Shown: positions 5,665-6,979 of the stretch, in pieces | Numbering within the stretch: position 1 is the first letter of the stretch | How the letters are laid out: each line of letters starts with the position of its first letter | DNA from: Opitutaceae bacterium | Lineage (GTDB): Bacteria > Verrucomicrobiota > Verrucomicrobiia > Opitutales > Opitutaceae | Reading direction: 5' to 3' | NCBI GenBank assembly: GCA_031254955.1 | Contig: JAIRTK010000413.1 | Location: 1 to 6,979 of the forward strand | DNA length: 6,979 nucleotides | The notes under the pieces: model-generated | What the model was told of the DNA's origin: nothing | Database searches by the model: none | What the model saw: the letters and a program-made list of their open reading frames with translations, nothing else | Position numbers and translations under genes: made by a program

Positions 5665-5810
5665 TTTTCGTTTACGCTGACGCATGCCTAGGCCTGACAT
5701 AACGCAGACTTCCAAATCTGCTTGGTGGCTTGGGCAGCGCTCCGCGCCATCGAGCAGGTTTGAAAACCTGCGTTACGAAAATCCGGACCGTGCGACAGCA
5801 TAAACGAAAA
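5665..5810 (+). repeat. Nested palindromic intergenic element, copy 2 (AAGTCTGC/AGCAGGTT family)
   Basis: Outer inverted repeat 5665-5684 with 5791-5810 matches at 18 of 20. The core at 5700-5776 has perfect arms TAACGCA (5700-5706) and TGCGTTA (5769-5775), hairpin GCAGACTT-cc-AAATCTGC (5704-5721, one mismatch), a small GCGC-tcc-GCGC hairpin (5737-5747), and a perfect GCAGGTTT-ga-AAACCTGC hairpin (5754-5771). The order and core words are the same as in the element at 341-517, while the outer arms are unrelated in sequence. It ends 16 nt before the SDR start, in the same orientation relative to the downstream gene as copy 1 is to cysC. Confidence 0.8.
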
Positions 5811-5811
5811 C

Positions 5812-5816
5812 AGGGG
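5812..5816 (+). promoter_or_regulatory. Shine-Dalgarno AGGGG of the SDR gene
   Basis: AGGGG ends 10 nt before ATG 5827, just outside the right arm of the repeat element. It supports the 5827 start over the internal ATG at 5845 and is the only recognisable Shine-Dalgarno sequence among the five starts visible in the window. Confidence 0.55.
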
Positions 5817-5826
5817 TTAATTTATC

Positions 5827-6519
5827 ATGGGCAAAAAAACTGAAATGAAGAAGGTGGTCATCACCGGCGTCACCCGCGGGTTGGGGCGCGCGCTGGCGGA
5901 GGAACTTATCGCGCGGGGGCATCTCGTGATCGGGTGCGGACGCGGCGCCGAGGGGATAATGGACCTGCGTTTCGCGCATTCCGCGCCGCATGATTTCTCC
6001 GTCGTGGACGTGACCGAGCCGGTCAAGGTCGGGCTTTGGGCGGAGCGCGTGCTGGGGATGCACGGCGCGCCGGATTGGTTGATCAACAACGCGGCGTTGA
6101 TGAACGCTCCCGCGCCGCTCTGGGAGGTGCCGGCGGAGACGTTTTCGCGGCTGATCGACGTGAACATCAAAGGCACGGCCAATGTCATCCGCGCGTTTGC
6201 GCCCGCGATGGTGAAGGCGCGGCGCGGCGTGATCGTCAATTACAGTTCGGGCTGGGGGCGTTCGGTGGACGCGGGGGTCGCGCCGTATTGCGCGTCGAAG
6301 TGGGCCATCGAGGGCCTCACGCGCGCGCTGGCCGAGGAGTTGCCGAAGGGCATGGCGGCGGTGCCGCTCAATCCGGGGGTGATCGACACCGACATGCTGC
6401 GCCAGTGCTGGGCGGAAGGCGCGGAGGGGCACGCGAAGCCGTCCGAATGGGCAAAGCGCGCGGCGGATGTGATTCTCGGTTTCGGCCCCAAGGACAATGG
6501 CCGTCCGGTAAGCGTGTGA
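5827..6519 (+). CDS. Short-chain dehydrogenase/reductase (SDR), probably NADPH-dependent
   Basis: Classical cytosolic SDR with a Rossmann fold, 230 residues. Motifs: dinucleotide-binding TGVTRGLG (13-20), Asp61 in the DVT segment, NNAA (87-90), active-site Asn113, Ser141 in YSSGWGR, Tyr154 and Lys158 in YCASK, and NPGVIDTDM after them. The catalytic tetrad is complete with normal spacing. Arg39 at the end of the second strand (GCGR) favours NADP(H) over NAD(H). The SSGWGRS...APYCASKWAIEGL block and the NG-x-x-V end resemble, from memory, a family that includes the plant NADPH-dependent pterin aldehyde reductase; the substrate cannot be fixed from sequence alone. The start at 5827 has a fair Shine-Dalgarno sequence. 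It seems monocistronic: repeat elements lie on both sides. Confidence 0.93.
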   Translation: MGKKTEMKKVVITGVTRGLGRALAEELIARGHLVIGCGRGAEGIMDLRFAHSAPHDFSVVDVTEPVKVGLWAERVLGMHGAPDWLINNAALMNAPAPLWEVPAETFSRLIDVNIKGTANVIRAFAPAMVKARRGVIVNYSSGWGRSVDAGVAPYCASKWAIEGLTRALAEELPKGMAAVPLNPGVIDTDMLRQCWAEGAEGHAKPSEWAKRAADVILGFGPKDNGRPVSV

Positions 6520-6526
6520 GCGCGTG

Positions 6527-6555
6527 GGCCGCTTTGAGAGGGCTGGCCGTTTTTT
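6527..6555 (+). terminator. Weak terminator candidate after the SDR gene
   Basis: GGCC (6527-6530) can pair with GGCC (6545-6548), followed by G and six T (6550-6555), directly after the SDR stop. The stem is only 4 bp with a 14-nt loop, so this is a poor match to an intrinsic terminator despite the T tract. Confidence 0.3.
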
Positions 6556-6661
6556 GTCCTGCCGATAGTCTGTCGTGTCGCCGCCGCCTCTCCGTGCGCC
6601 TGATTTCATCCCCTCCCTCCCCAGTAGCGTCGCCCGGAGGAGAAAGAGAAGAGAACCGAGG

Positions 6662-6973
6662 AATAGACTTGTTCGCCAACCCTTTTCCCACCGTGACGCA
6701 CCATGCAAACCCCTTGGGCAACTGGCCCAATCCGGTAGGGAGGCCTCTCCGAGGCCTCCGCGAGAACGCTTCGATTTCCCCATGCCGTCCTGATTTCCCC
6801 ATGCCGTCCCGGGTTTCCCATGCCGTCCCGGTTTTCCCATGCCGATTCTATTTCTCCATTAAATTCAAGCCGTCTGTTCCGTCCGGCGGAGGCCTCGGAG
6901 AGGCCTCCCTACCGGCTCCGCGCAACGCGCAACGTTACACACGGCGGAAACGAGGTTGGCGAACACGTCTATT
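6662..6973 (+). repeat. Long nested inverted-repeat element at the window end
   Basis: Outer arms 6662-6681 and 6954-6973 match at 19 of 20. Inner arms 6732-6761 and 6886-6915 are a perfect 30-nt inverted repeat, and each is itself a hairpin, GGAGGCCTC-tcc-GAGGCCTCC. A further perfect hairpin TTGGGC-aactg-GCCCAA lies at 6714-6730. The loop between the inner arms holds a tandem array. The similarity breaks off just outside the outer arms, so 6662 and 6973 look like true ends. It has no transposase and no coding signal: a MITE- or REPIN-like element. The 140 nt between the SDR stop and this element hold nothing else recognisable. Confidence 0.75.
6773..6850 (+). repeat. Four tandem units of 19-20 bp inside the terminal inverted repeat
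   Basis: Units at 6773-6791, 6792-6811, 6812-6830 and 6831-6850 share TTTCCC(C)ATGCCG followed by TCC(C), with the last unit more diverged. The array lies between the two perfect 30-nt arms and fills most of the loop of that element. Confidence 0.75.
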
Positions 6974-6979
6974 ATTTTT

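Noticed and set aside
5773..6840. 355-codon minus-strand frame across the SDR gene
   Set aside because: Antisense to a gene with a full SDR motif set. Its start lies in the terminal tandem array and the protein is Arg/His/Pro-rich with no family signal.
6773..6850. Possible CRISPR-like array
   Set aside because: Units of 19-20 bp are directly adjacent with no unique spacers, lie inside an inverted repeat, and have no cas genes nearby.

Overview
This is a GC-rich window (with one AT-rich island at about 241-335) carrying five complete genes and one partial gene, all on the + strand. The protein content and the type of intergenic palindromes suggest Verrucomicrobiota, most likely an Opitutaceae-like bacterium. 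CysN ends early in the style I recall from Bacteroidota and Verrucomicrobiota. The gaps hold AAGTCTGC/AGCAGGTT and TGGAGTGCGGCGA-type palindromes that I associate from memory with that phylum. The phylum call is inference; no marker gene is present.

Layout: (1) the 3' end of an acylphosphatase gene (1-240); (2) an AT-rich stretch followed by a nested palindromic element that stops 10 nt before cysC; (3) a sulfate-activation module, cysC (APS kinase, 528-1202), cysD (ATP sulfurylase small subunit, 1283-2188) and cysN (ATP sulfurylase GTPase subunit, 2646-3953); (4) a C-rich gap with an 11-unit 9-bp tandem array; (5) an exported GH33-type sialidase (4350-5540); (6) a second copy of the nested palindromic element; (7) an SDR oxidoreductase (5827-6519); (8) a terminal gap with a long nested inverted repeat (6662-6973) enclosing a small tandem array.

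CysD and CysN together make APS from sulfate and ATP, driven by GTP hydrolysis. CysC phosphorylates APS to PAPS, for assimilation or for sulfo-transfer. No PAPS/APS reductase, sulfite reductase or sulfate transporter is in the window. The sialidase and SDR do not obviously belong to the same pathway; each looks like its own transcription unit.

The most interesting non-coding signals are these. First, the 80-nt cysC-cysD junction contains a perfect GC-rich hairpin plus a T tract directly before the cysD start. It is preceded by a second hairpin that would compete with it, and crossed by a 28-codon in-frame extension that begins at an ATGA overlap with the cysC stop: an attenuator-like arrangement. 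Second, nested palindromic elements of similar architecture but different sequence occur in four of the six intergenic stretches. Third, an inverted repeat with ACTGGT/ACCAGT half-sites lies upstream of the sialidase. No tRNA, rRNA, CRISPR array, transposase or integrase was seen.
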